This document shows positions 1-7,929 of a DNA stretch of 53,850 bases, one piece after another. A model generated the notes under the pieces. The model saw only the letters and a program-made list of their open reading frames with translations. It had not been told where the DNA came from and did not search any database. The DNA is from Anabaena subtropica FACHB-260 (GTDB lineage: Bacteria; Cyanobacteriota; Cyanobacteriia; Cyanobacteriales; Nostocaceae), in NCBI RefSeq assembly GCF_014697105.1, contig NZ_JACJRF010000037.1, positions 1-53,850 on the forward strand. Direction: 5' to 3'. Both the position numbers and the translations under genes were made by a program. Each line of letters begins with the position of its first letter. The stretch's first letter is position 1.

Positions 1-2
1 CT

Positions 3-92
3 GGCTGTGGAGGCTTAGACATTAGTCAGCCCGTGAAGCAGCAAGTCTCTTATGTGAATTTGAGATGCTCCCGCTATATTGCTTGCAATTAG
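3..92 (+). CDS. C-terminal tail of a TnpB-like (IS200/IS605 family) transposase, cut by the window edge
   Basis: An open frame enters from the left edge and stops at TAG 90-92. Its 29 visible residues begin GCGGLDIS and include PVKQQVSYVNLRCSRY. This resembles the unstructured tail after the zinc finger in cyanobacterial TnpB/OrfB proteins; that match is from memory, not a search. A strong hairpin (68-98) overlaps the stop codon, as expected at the right end of an IS605-type element, where the guide (omega) RNA of TnpB is encoded. No catalytic residues lie inside the window, so I cannot tell whether the copy is intact. Confidence 0.5.
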   Translation, partial: GCGGLDISQPVKQQVSYVNLRCSRYIACN

Positions 93-98
93 CGGGAG
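68..98 (+). repeat. Hairpin at the probable right end of the IS605-type element
   Basis: Arms CTCCCGCTA and TAGCGGGAG pair perfectly. An inner ATTGC/GCAAT stem closes on a TT loop, giving a nearly continuous 14-bp stem. It overlaps the end of the transposase frame. No clear T-run follows, so an insertion-sequence end or guide-RNA structure is more likely than a terminator. Confidence 0.55.
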
Positions 99-181
99 AG
101 TTGTCACCTCCCCAAATCGTATAACCGATGAGTACCGGATTCAGCTAAACTGAAACTTGGTTTATTGCGTTTTATGTAGGC

Positions 182-376
182 ATGGAAATCGGACAAAAGG
201 TTAAGGTGTTTCGTTTGCGCGATCGCGTTTCTGCTCCAATCGCCAAAAAACTGGGACAAATAGGTATCATTGAGGGTTACAAAGTTACCGATGGTCAGGG
301 TATTGGTGTAGTGGTGAAGTTTAACGATAATACTTCCACCTGGTTTTTTGAAGATGAAATTAAACCAGTGTCATAG
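182..376 (+). CDS. petP: PetP-like subunit of the cytochrome b6f complex (DUF2862)
   Basis: This 64-residue soluble protein begins MEIGQKVKVFRLRDRVS and ends FNDNTSTWFFEDEIKPV. That matches the small SH3-like beta-barrel family DUF2862, known as PetP in cyanobacteria and red algae. PetP is a cytoplasmic-side peripheral subunit of cytochrome b6f that affects complex stability and linear electron flow. The length fits the family and there is no membrane segment. The ATG follows a weak purine stretch (GTAGGC). The next gene starts 84 bp downstream on the same strand. Assignment rests on recognised sequence style. Confidence 0.75.
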   Translation: MEIGQKVKVFRLRDRVSAPIAKKLGQIGIIEGYKVTDGQGIGVVVKFNDNTSTWFFEDEIKPVS

Positions 377-460
377 AAAAAACTCTGGGTAGAAGCTAAG
401 AGTATTTGCCTAGTGCTAAGTTGGAATTGAAAAGAACGGCGGTATTGGGAAATCAAGATA

Positions 461-1561
461 ATGTCCATGATATTGACATTTTTGGGCAATAGTGGTGTTG
501 CTCGGACAAAAATAGCGATCGCCGCAGCCAAGTTATTGGCAAGTCAAGGCAAGCGGGTACTTCTAGCAGGATTGGCAGAACCTATACTACCCCTCCTGTT
601 AGAGAAAACCCTGACTCCTGACCCCCAGCAAATTGCTCCTAATCTAGAAGTTGTGCAGTTTCAATCTTCTATACTGCTAGAACGCAATTGGGAAGAAGTA
701 AAAAAACTTGAGGCGCAATATCTCCGCACACCCATTATCAAAGAGGTGTATGGTCAAGAACTGGTAGTTTTACCGGGTATGGACAGTGCCTTGGCTTTGA
801 ATGCGATCCGCGAATATGATGCCAGTGGTAAATATGATGCGATCGTCTACAATGGCACAGGTGACTCTTTTACCTTGCGGATGTTGGGTTTACCAGAATC
901 TTTAAGCTGGTATGTGCGGCGCTTTCGGCAATTGTTTGTCAACTCTGACTTAGGTAAAAACATTACCGAATCACCCTTGATTCAACCGCTAATTAGCAGC
1001 TTTTTCAATGTCAATTGGACAGCAGATAACTTTGCTCAACCTACCAACCAAGTCAATAATTTCTTAGATAAAGGAAAAGAGGCGCTAGCTGACCCCAAGC
1101 GTATTTCTGCCTTCTTAGTGACTACCGCAGACCCCTTGGAAGTTGCAAATGTGCGTTATTTATGGGGTAGCGCTCAACAAATTGGGTTGACCATTGGTGG
1201 TGTCATCCAGGTATCTTCTCCGACAGATACCAACCTTTCAGACGAATTTACACCCTTACCCGTAAGTGTTGTTCCTGAAACTGCCCAAGGTAACTGGCAA
1301 CCTCTAATAGATGCCCTTCCCAACTTTGTTGAGCAAGCAGTACAAGCGCCTACTCCAATTACTATCGACATCCACAATCGTCAGGTACGCCTCTTTTTAC
1401 CTGGATTTGATAAAAAACAAGTCAAACTCACCCAGGTTGGGCCAGAAGTAACGGTAGAAGCAGGCGACCAACGGCGGAATATTTTCTTACCTCCAGCCTT
1501 GAGTGGTAGGCCTATCACCGGAGCAAAGTTCCAAAACAATTATTTGATAATTTCTTTCTAA
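461..1561 (+). CDS. ArsA/Get3-like protein with degenerate nucleotide-binding motifs and a C-terminal HSP20-like domain
   Basis: The 366-residue protein has the ArsA/Get3 fold layout: an N-terminal P-loop-like region, a middle helical part and a final ~75 residues resembling an alpha-crystallin/HSP20 beta-sandwich (ITIDIHNRQVRLFLPGFDKK to the end). Two key motifs are altered. The expected GKGGVGKT reads GNSGVART (residues 9-16), losing both lysines. The switch region expected as DTAPTGHTLRLL reads YNGTGDSFTLRMLGLPE, losing the usual Asp and His. Classical ATPase activity is therefore doubtful. It lies 120 bp upstream of chlG in the same direction. Tail-anchored protein targeting or pigment-protein assembly is possible but inferred from family and context only. 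Confidence 0.75.
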   Translation: MSMILTFLGNSGVARTKIAIAAAKLLASQGKRVLLAGLAEPILPLLLEKTLTPDPQQIAPNLEVVQFQSSILLERNWEEVKKLEAQYLRTPIIKEVYGQELVVLPGMDSALALNAIREYDASGKYDAIVYNGTGDSFTLRMLGLPESLSWYVRRFRQLFVNSDLGKNITESPLIQPLISSFFNVNWTADNFAQPTNQVNNFLDKGKEALADPKRISAFLVTTADPLEVANVRYLWGSAQQIGLTIGGVIQVSSPTDTNLSDEFTPLPVSVVPETAQGNWQPLIDALPNFVEQAVQAPTPITIDIHNRQVRLFLPGFDKKQVKLTQVGPEVTVEAGDQRRNIFLPPALSGRPITGAKFQNNYLIISF

Positions 1562-1681
1562 GTAGCGGAGATTGGGGACTAGGAACTGGGGAGTGGGGAC
1601 TAGGAAAGAGCAAATTTTCCTATTCACTAAGCTCCAATTCCTAAAACGTTTCTCTGTATACCCTAATTACGAATTAGTATT

Positions 1682-2695
1682 ATGTCTGAAACACCTCCCA
1701 TTACTCCCAATTCCAATCAATCTGAAGCATTAGCAAATCCCAGCGACCGCAGTGCCAAAACTAGGCAGTTGTTAGGGATGAAAGGTGCTGCACCAGGGGA
1801 AACTTCCATCTGGAAAATCCGCCTGCAATTGATGAAGCCGATTACCTGGATTCCTCTCATTTGGGGTGTAGTTTGTGGCGCGGCTTCTTCTGGTAACTAT
1901 ACCTGGACACTAGAAAATGTGTTGAAAGCAGCAGCTTGTATGTTGTTGTCTGGGCCACTGCTGACGGGTTACACTCAAACCCTGAACGATTTCTACGATC
2001 GCGAAATCGATGCTATCAATGAACCATACCGCCCCATTCCTTCTGGCGCAATTTCTGTACCTCAGGTTGTCACCCAGATTGTAATACTATTTATCGCTGG
2101 AGTTTCCCTAGCATTTGTGCTGGATTTATGGGCGGGTCACGAATTCCCCAACGTTACAGTCTTAGCGCTGTTTGGTTCCTTTATTGCATTTATTTATTCT
2201 GCACCTCCCTTGAAGCTGAAGCAAAACGGCTGGTTAGGTAATTACGCCTTGGGTGCTAGTTATATTGCTTTACCTTGGTGGGCTGGTCATTCTTTATTTG
2301 GCGAACTCAACTGGAAAATTGCCGTTCTCACCTTGATTTACAGTTTGGCTGGATTGGGAATTGCAATTGTCAATGACTTTAAGAGTGTAGAAGGCGATCG
2401 CCAACTTGGATTACAATCTCTACCTGTAATGTTTGGTGTCACCACTGCTGCTTGGATTTGTGTGGTCATGATTGATGTATTCCAAGGATTAATTGCTGCT
2501 TATCTGGTGAGTATTCATGAGAATTTATACGCCGCCATCTTGGTGCTGTTAATCATTCCCCAAATCACCTTCCAAGATATGTATTTCTTACGTGACCCCT
2601 TAAAGAATGATGTGAAATATCAAGCCAGCGCCCAACCATTCCTAGTGTTAGGAATGCTTGTTGCCGGTTTAGCATTGGGTCATGCGGGAATTTAA
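1682..2695 (+). CDS. chlG: Chlorophyll synthase ChlG
   Basis: The 337-residue UbiA-family prenyltransferase attaches the phytyl or geranylgeranyl tail to chlorophyllide a, the last step of chlorophyll synthesis, in the thylakoid or plasma membrane. The first Asp-rich motif is visible as NDFYDREIDAINEP and the second as DFKSVEGDRQLG. Several hydrophobic segments follow a ~45-residue polar N-terminus. Length matches cyanobacterial ChlG. A 12-bp inverted repeat just after the stop may end the transcript. The upstream spacer holds GGGGACTAGG-type low-complexity repeats. Confidence 0.93.
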   Translation: MSETPPITPNSNQSEALANPSDRSAKTRQLLGMKGAAPGETSIWKIRLQLMKPITWIPLIWGVVCGAASSGNYTWTLENVLKAAACMLLSGPLLTGYTQTLNDFYDREIDAINEPYRPIPSGAISVPQVVTQIVILFIAGVSLAFVLDLWAGHEFPNVTVLALFGSFIAFIYSAPPLKLKQNGWLGNYALGASYIALPWWAGHSLFGELNWKIAVLTLIYSLAGLGIAIVNDFKSVEGDRQLGLQSLPVMFGVTTAAWICVVMIDVFQGLIAAYLVSIHENLYAAILVLLIIPQITFQDMYFLRDPLKNDVKYQASAQPFLVLGMLVAGLALGHAGI

Positions 2696-2700
2696 AACAG

Positions 2701-2732
2701 TTAACAGTTATCAAGGAACTGATAACTGTTAA
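2701..2732 (+). terminator. Inverted repeat after chlG, possible terminator
   Basis: TTAACAGTTATC and GATAACTGTTAA form perfect 12-bp arms around an 8-base loop, starting 6 bases after the chlG stop. The T-run is weak. The arms are made of the same GATAACT-type heptamer words that occur in other spacers, so this may be a repeat that doubles as a terminator. Confidence 0.45.
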
Positions 2733-2953
2733 ATTATGTAACAATTCCATTCCCCACTTTTTATAAGAGTAGGTTTCTAACAATTTACATAGCAGTCTCC
2801 AGATAGATTAGGACACCAACGAATCATAAAAACACATAACAAGAGGCTTTCAATACTGTCACCTGTTCCCTGTAACAAGTCCCCTACTATACCTCTAAAG
2901 CCAGAAGTTAAGATGTGAGAGTTAGGAGTTAAGATACTTCTAGCTCTTAATTT

Positions 2954-3256
2954 TTGTCAGAAATTGCCGTGTTAAAATTGACAGTTTTTCTCATTAAAGG
3001 AATTCAGACATTTATAGTGCCTATTTGCTTTGTTACCGCTTGGTTTGTAATTATTCTGCTTGCTTGGAGTCTTTGGTCAGCAACGCGAGACAGTATCAAA
3101 ACAGCCAAACAAATGCACCAAATACCATGTTCTGGCTGCCAATTTTTTACAGATGACTACCGCCTAAAATGTACTGTGCATCCATCTATTGCCAACACAG
3201 AAGAAGCCATTAACTGTATGGACTATCAAGCCAAAACCAATCCGTACTTGTATTAG
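2954..3256 (+). CDS. Small membrane-anchored protein with a Cys-rich C-terminus, function unknown
   Basis: Up to 100 residues from a TTG start, with TTAGGAG about 25 bases upstream; a GTG at codon 6 is an alternative start. Residues ~8-45 are hydrophobic (one or two membrane spans). A polar tail carries CSGCQFF, KCTVHP and INCMDY. Four cysteines in the tail could bind a metal or form disulfides. The tail resembles short cyanobacterial proteins I cannot name. It stands alone between chlG and a convergent dehydrogenase gene. Confidence 0.6.
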   Translation: MSEIAVLKLTVFLIKGIQTFIVPICFVTAWFVIILLAWSLWSATRDSIKTAKQMHQIPCSGCQFFTDDYRLKCTVHPSIANTEEAINCMDYQAKTNPYLY

Positions 3257-3309
3257 TGAGGACTGGAAACTGTGAAAAGGCACAGGAGCATGGATCTGGG
3301 GGAGAAGAG

Positions 3310-3334
3310 GACTATTGACTATTGACTATTGACT
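3310..3334. repeat. Heptanucleotide tandem repeat (GACTATT, about 3.5 copies)
   Basis: Three perfect GACTATT units and a partial fourth. The array overlaps the last codons and stop of the minus-strand dehydrogenase gene, so its C-terminal residues SQ and the TAG stop are made of repeat sequence. This is the short tandemly repeated repetitive (STRR) class known from heterocystous cyanobacteria. Confidence 0.85.
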
Positions 3335-4282
3335 AATCTCCAACAATACTTTTAACACTCCTCGACGTTGGGCTTCCTCAAAAGCTAGAAGTCCTTTGGT
3401 GAGGGGATAATGACTATGAATTAGGGGTTCTACGTCAACTTTACCTGTAGCTAATAGCTCCAGCGCAGGCGGAAAAACGCCACAACGAGAACCGATGAGT
3501 GTGATTTCGTCTACCACCAAAGAAGAAGCATCTAGACTGAGATTGCCAGCATAAGTACTTTTTAGCACCAGAGTAGCACGGGGACGTAAAGCCCGACGAG
3601 CGATCGCAAATCCTTCTGGATTGCCAGTACACTCGACTACAATGTCAAAAGCTCTATCTGTGACAGCATCGGCTAGACCAGTTTGAATACCGCGTGCTTT
3701 TAAATTAGCGAGTTTTTCTTGATGACGACCGACAACTAATAATTCACAACCAGTTAATGCTAGTGTCTGTGCTACTAATTGACCTAGTTTGCCATCTCCT
3801 ACTACTAGCACACGGTCATCTTTACTCAATATGACCTGTTGTTGAATTTCTAGTGCTGCTGCTAAGGGTTCAGTAAAAGTCGCAATATCTGTTGGTACAT
3901 TTTCAGGTACAACATGGAGATTTTCTACTGGTAAACAGAGATACTCAGCAAATGCTCCATGACGGTTGACAATACCTAAAACTGTCCGGTTTTCACAATG
4001 AGTTGGTTGTCCTCGACGACAAAAACGACAATGACCGCAGACAGCGTTGATTTCTCCCACCACTCTTTGATGGAGTAGATGTTCTGGACCTTGTTCCACC
4101 AGTCCCACAAACTCGTGTCCTAATATCCCTGTGTACGGATAGTAGCCTCTCAGCAATTCCAAGTCTGTATTACAAATCCCCGCACGTAAAACACGCACCA
4201 GAGCTTCTCCTGGCGGTGGTTCTGGAATTGGAATATCTGTAAGTAGCTGTAACTGGTTATTTTCTAGCCATAGTCCTTTCAT
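3326..4282 (-). CDS. Zinc-type medium-chain alcohol dehydrogenase family protein
   Basis: The 318-residue MDR-superfamily oxidoreductase starts at ATG 4282, chosen because AGGA lies 8 bases upstream; a GTG 21 bases earlier has no such site. Seen in order: CNTDLELLRGYY and GHEFVG (catalytic zinc region), the structural-zinc cysteine cluster CGHCRFCRRGQPTHC, and an NAD(P)-binding motif VVGDGKLGQLVAQ. A substrate such as a polyol or threonine-like alcohol is possible, but none can be assigned. The neighbours do not form an obvious pathway with it. Confidence 0.82.
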   Translation of the reverse strand: MKGLWLENNQLQLLTDIPIPEPPPGEALVRVLRAGICNTDLELLRGYYPYTGILGHEFVGLVEQGPEHLLHQRVVGEINAVCGHCRFCRRGQPTHCENRTVLGIVNRHGAFAEYLCLPVENLHVVPENVPTDIATFTEPLAAALEIQQQVILSKDDRVLVVGDGKLGQLVAQTLALTGCELLVVGRHQEKLANLKARGIQTGLADAVTDRAFDIVVECTGNPEGFAIARRALRPRATLVLKSTYAGNLSLDASSLVVDEITLIGSRCGVFPPALELLATGKVDVEPLIHSHYPLTKGLLAFEEAQRRGVLKVLLEISQ

Positions 4283-4407
4283 GGTCGTTTTCCTGCTAGC
4301 CACCCATGAACGAGAGCAGAAAAATCTCTGTTCCTATATTGAAGGTATGAGAAACAATGAAGGTAGAAATTTTTCAAGCTACATAGTAGCACAACATATA
4401 ATCTCAG

Positions 4408-4977
4408 TCAGTTTTCTGACTCAGGTGTATTGGAAAATTTCTCTTCAATCTTGCTTAACCAAATTACTAAATCATTAGAGTGAACGGCAATCTCACTTCC
4501 TAAAGTTTTGATGTATAAGAGTCCGTCGCTAATAGTTAAATCTCGAATAGGATACCAAGAACTTCGAGTGCGGATAAGTAAATCCAAAGGAATCCCTAGC
4601 TGTAAAGTATTTTTGCGATATTTCCACCAAGAACGCCACAAATGAACTGCTTTCATACAGTGCATCCGATAACCTTTGGGGATTTGGCAGTATTGATATT
4701 TATAACAATTACGGCTATCTATTTCTCCTGTGAGAATGTAGTTATTATCAGCTAATACCTCATTCATCAATTCCCAATAGGATGAAGTTGCTTTAACCGA
4801 AAATTCTATGGGTGTTTGTGTAAATTGGGCTGTAGCAATTACTCCTTCAGTTTTAGCTATAACTTGGTTAATTTTATAAGCTGTCTGGGCTTGTAAAGTA
4901 GCGTTAGCTAACAGGATTTCTTGTTTTTGGATAGATTGAGCTACAAACTCTTGTAATAACTCTAAATTAGATAACAT
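4408..4977 (-). CDS. Conserved-looking protein of unknown function
   Basis: The 189 residues show no signal peptide or membrane span and no catalytic motif I recognise. The N-terminal ~45 residues (MLSNLELLQEFVAQSIQ onward) are helical and Gln/Ala-rich. A central part with CYKYQYCQIPKGYRMHC and a Trp-rich stretch (HLWRSWWKYR) follows. The acidic C-terminus ends NTPESEN. Codon use is AT-rich but coding-like. It is a single gene, 105 bp from the start-side neighbour. Confidence 0.6.
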   Translation of the reverse strand: MLSNLELLQEFVAQSIQKQEILLANATLQAQTAYKINQVIAKTEGVIATAQFTQTPIEFSVKATSSYWELMNEVLADNNYILTGEIDSRNCYKYQYCQIPKGYRMHCMKAVHLWRSWWKYRKNTLQLGIPLDLLIRTRSSWYPIRDLTISDGLLYIKTLGSEIAVHSNDLVIWLSKIEEKFSNTPESEN

Positions 4978-5474
4978 TGCTTGTTTATAATTAATTCACA
5001 ATTTTTTATGTAAGTTGTAACCAATTGTAATTTAGTAATTAGCAAATAAACATGAGTTATTACAAAATTGGTAGAAATTTAACTATACATAAATCATTTT
5101 TTAAGATAGATTCATAGATTTAAGCATATATATTTGCTTAAGAGTTAATTAAAAGGTTTAAACCTTTTGATTAATGCCTGAATAACTATATTTATTAATA
5201 ATATATACATTATTATCAATATTATTTTCGGAATATTTTCCAATTAAATTAAACTTTATATTGTGCTGATATATCAAGTTGATTATAAAGTTATAACTTG
5301 AATTTATTAAATTTCTAGAGTATAAATACTGAAAATAATCATAAATGTTTATTTGACTCATGAAAGAATTCAGTTTCAGTTCACGGCTAAAGGAACATCG
5401 AATCGAGAGCATCTCATTTCTATCAAACTCAAAGCTTTATTAAAACTTTCAAATTGGTATAACTTCACTAAAAT

Positions 5475-5503
5475 AAAGTGCGCCTCCGTTGGAGACTCAC
5501 TTT
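5475..5503. repeat. Palindromic hairpin, possible second terminator
   Basis: Outer arms AAAGTG/CACTTT enclose an inner CTCC-GTT-GGAG hairpin. On the minus strand it is followed by a T-rich stretch, so it could back up the terminator of the phosphatase gene 20 bases away. The inner sequence may also be a dispersed repeat. Confidence 0.5.
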
Positions 5504-5522
5504 AAAATAAAAATCTCATATC

Positions 5523-5550
5523 CATAAAAATTGCCCAAGTCGCCTTGGGC
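5523..5550 (-). terminator. Rho-independent terminator of the phosphatase gene
   Basis: Read on the minus strand: stem GCCCAAG, loop GCGA, stem CTTGGGC, then AATTTTTAT. It starts 22 bases after the stop of the inositol-monophosphatase-type gene. Confidence 0.75.
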
Positions 5551-5572
5551 TGATAACAAAGTATTTGGTAAG

Positions 5573-6379
5573 TTAAATTTTTACATTTTGAATCAAAGGT
5601 GTAAAAAACGGGACTAATTCAGCACGACTAACAGCGAGAGTAGGGAAAGAGCGATCGCTATAATCTTCCCCTGCTGATAAAGGAAAGGGTTCCGAGTTAA
5701 GGGAAATCCAGCTACCACCAGCAGCTTGGACAATTACCCAAGCGCCTGCTATATCCCAAACCTTTGGTGTTGCTTCTATTCCTCCTAGTGTTGCACCAGC
5801 CGCAACAGTGAGGAAATTGTAACTAGCCACGCCCAGCATCCGAATTTTGCAAGGAAAACCGTTTTGTACAACTGCTAAACTGCGGGAACAGAGGTTAAAA
5901 AAGTGATTGCTACTGGGAGCATCACTACTGGTATGGATTGGGTGATGATTGAGAAATGCTCCAGATGGGGTGCTTAAACCGGATTTACCAGGCCAAAAAC
6001 CATGAAAGGCTTGATTCAGGGGTGGTGCATAAACATAACCGAAAATCGGTGTACCTTGGTAAAGCAAAGCCAGAGAAATCGACCAAATGGGGATACCGCG
6101 TGTAAAATTCGTTGTTCCATCTAAAGGATCAATAACCCAGCACCATTCTGTATCAGGGAAAGTTTGGTCGCTTTCTTCGCTCAAAATTCCGTAACCAGAG
6201 AAAGTAGAAGCGATCGCATCCCGAATTTCTTGATCTGCCCATTTATCAGCTTGCGTCACCAAGCTACCATCAGCTTTTTGTAAAGCCTGCACTTGCCCAA
6301 AATCCTGCATTAATCGTGTTCCCACCCTGGTTGTGGTAGTTTGGGCAAAATCGAGAACTGTTGTCCAAAAATCATTCAT
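5573..6379 (-). CDS. Inositol monophosphatase family protein (SuhB/histidinol-phosphatase type)
   Basis: The 268-residue Mg-dependent, Li-sensitive-type phosphatase shows all family motifs: GILSEESD (metal-binding Glu), WVIDPLDGTTNFTRG (metal-binding Asp residues) and WDIAGAWVIVQAAGG near the C-terminus. Substrates in this family include inositol-1-phosphate, histidinol phosphate and fructose-1,6-bisphosphate, and the sequence alone does not decide. It is first in order from the right of a minus-strand run with a PucC-like carrier 25 bp upstream, and ends at a clear terminator. The close spacing suggests co-transcription with the carrier. Confidence 0.85.
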   Translation of the reverse strand: MNDFWTTVLDFAQTTTTRVGTRLMQDFGQVQALQKADGSLVTQADKWADQEIRDAIASTFSGYGILSEESDQTFPDTEWCWVIDPLDGTTNFTRGIPIWSISLALLYQGTPIFGYVYAPPLNQAFHGFWPGKSGLSTPSGAFLNHHPIHTSSDAPSSNHFFNLCSRSLAVVQNGFPCKIRMLGVASYNFLTVAAGATLGGIEATPKVWDIAGAWVIVQAAGGSWISLNSEPFPLSAGEDYSDRSFPTLAVSRAELVPFFTPLIQNVKI

Positions 6380-6404
6380 TGATCAATTTTCACGCAAAGG
6401 CTTT

Positions 6405-7844
6405 CTAATCTAAATCACTTTCTAAAACAGAAGCGATCGCTTGCTTGGTGGTAGTTTGAAATTCCGTTACACTAACGCGGTTCAGGAACCAAATCGACAC
6501 TATCATCCCCACAGCTTCTAGGAGAAACACAAACCCATAAGCTAATTCTAAAGTTGGTAAAAATCTTTTCCCTACATCCAAGGCTGCACCACCTATTACT
6601 ACAGCCGTTCCCCTAGCTAAAGCCTGCGCCAGTCCCCAAGCCCCGATAAATGTGCCTGCGGCTTCTGCAACTGTCAAATCCAGCATCAAGCTAATTGCGC
6701 CTGTAGTTAAGAAACCGGCGGCTAAACCAAACAATACCAAGCCTAACTTTAAGAAGGCGGGATTAGCCGAGAATCCTGACGCGCCCAACAATAACGCTGC
6801 GAATGCGACCAGCACACAGCCCATACGTGTAGTGCGACGCTTACCCAAACGGGGGACGACAAAAAAGCCAGCTACACCATAGGCAATCAAAATACCCGTA
6901 CCATAAAAAGCATTCAGTTGGGTACTTTGTGCTAAAGGCATCTTAAACACTTGACCCGCATAAGGTTCTACCACTGCGTCTTGCATAAATAAACTGATGG
7001 TCATCACTACTAAAAAAGTGAAGAACAACGCAGTTTGGGGACTAGCGGTCAAAATTTTCCAAGCCGAACCCAATGTAATACTATCTTCTCGGTTTACCAG
7101 AGTGGAACGCTGGCTATAAAGAGAATATTTTTTCTCTACACCAAGGGTTGCTAAAATTGACAACCCAAAGACAATAGTTGGCACAATTATAAATAGCCTG
7201 TTAACGGCTGGTTGGAAATTTACTGTAGTTGCTTGTGACGGTAATATCCTGCCAGAGACAATTGCCCCAACAATAATTCCCACCATCAACATTGACCAAA
7301 CTACACCCACCACCTGAGAACGGTTATCTTCTTGAGAGATATCCACTAACAAAGCAGCAAAAGGTGTACTACTAGCACAAATTGCTAGACCGTATACTGC
7401 AAAAACTAAAGCCAGAACAGATATCCAGCCGATGGTTTGAGTATTCCACACCCAACCATTAGAGTCATTGGTGACATTATTTAACTGCCACATTACTTGT
7501 ACCGCTAAAAAAGAGGCGATCGCAAATACCGCCGCCCCTACCCAAACATAAGCTGTACGATGATAACCCCATAAAGGTTTGGCATCCGAAAGCTGACCGA
7601 ACCAGATACGAGCAGGAGCGACAAACGCCGGTAAGGCCAAAACTACCGCTACCAACGTCGCCGGAATTGCTATTTCTTGAATCATGACTCTGTTGAGTAC
7701 ACCCAGAGTCAAAATTGACATCATACCCAGACCCATTTGGAATAGTCCTAGTCGAAACACAGTCAGTAAATCAACTCTCTTGACTGATTCCGTCTTGATT
7801 GATTGACCGGATTCAGGATCGGGTACAAAATTGCTAGTTGCCAT
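6405..7844 (-). CDS. PucC/BCD-family MFS membrane carrier
   Basis: About 479 residues from ATG 7844; a TTG seven codons earlier is possible but has no ribosome site. It has roughly 12 hydrophobic spans and a cytoplasmic N-terminus. The style (LTVFRLGLFQMGLGMMS, VALVLALPAF, RIWFGQLSD, YHRTAYVWVG) matches the PucC/LhaA family, which assists light-harvesting or chlorophyll-protein assembly in purple bacteria and is common in cyanobacteria with unclear role. Chlorophyll or precursor handling is inferred. It sits 25 bp upstream of the phosphatase gene. Confidence 0.8.
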   Translation of the reverse strand: MATSNFVPDPESGQSIKTESVKRVDLLTVFRLGLFQMGLGMMSILTLGVLNRVMIQEIAIPATLVAVVLALPAFVAPARIWFGQLSDAKPLWGYHRTAYVWVGAAVFAIASFLAVQVMWQLNNVTNDSNGWVWNTQTIGWISVLALVFAVYGLAICASSTPFAALLVDISQEDNRSQVVGVVWSMLMVGIIVGAIVSGRILPSQATTVNFQPAVNRLFIIVPTIVFGLSILATLGVEKKYSLYSQRSTLVNREDSITLGSAWKILTASPQTALFFTFLVVMTISLFMQDAVVEPYAGQVFKMPLAQSTQLNAFYGTGILIAYGVAGFFVVPRLGKRRTTRMGCVLVAFAALLLGASGFSANPAFLKLGLVLFGLAAGFLTTGAISLMLDLTVAEAAGTFIGAWGLAQALARGTAVVIGGAALDVGKRFLPTLELAYGFVFLLEAVGMIVSIWFLNRVSVTEFQTTTKQAIASVLESDLD

Positions 7845-7929
7845 TATGACTTTAATGAGAAACAATACAGGATTTAGCCTTTCTTTAACTTAAGATAAAC
7901 CCTGATAACAATTCAGCAACCACTGACTA

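Larger units (their letters stand above)
4978..5572. other. AT-rich spacer with two hairpins near its right end
   Basis: About 595 bases, very AT-rich. A minus-strand open frame inside (5158-5412) is low-complexity and unsupported. The only structured parts are the palindrome at 5475-5503 and the terminator at 5523-5550. The promoter of the 189-residue gene must lie near the left end, but I could not place its boxes. Confidence 0.5.

Noticed and set aside
4281-4478. Plus-strand open frame of 65 codons
   Set aside because: Overlaps the 3' end and spacer of minus-strand genes; no ribosome site or conserved pattern.
5158-5412. Minus-strand open frame of 84 codons
   Set aside because: Low-complexity, Asn/Ile/Tyr-rich sequence in an AT-rich spacer, no ribosome site, no recognisable fold.
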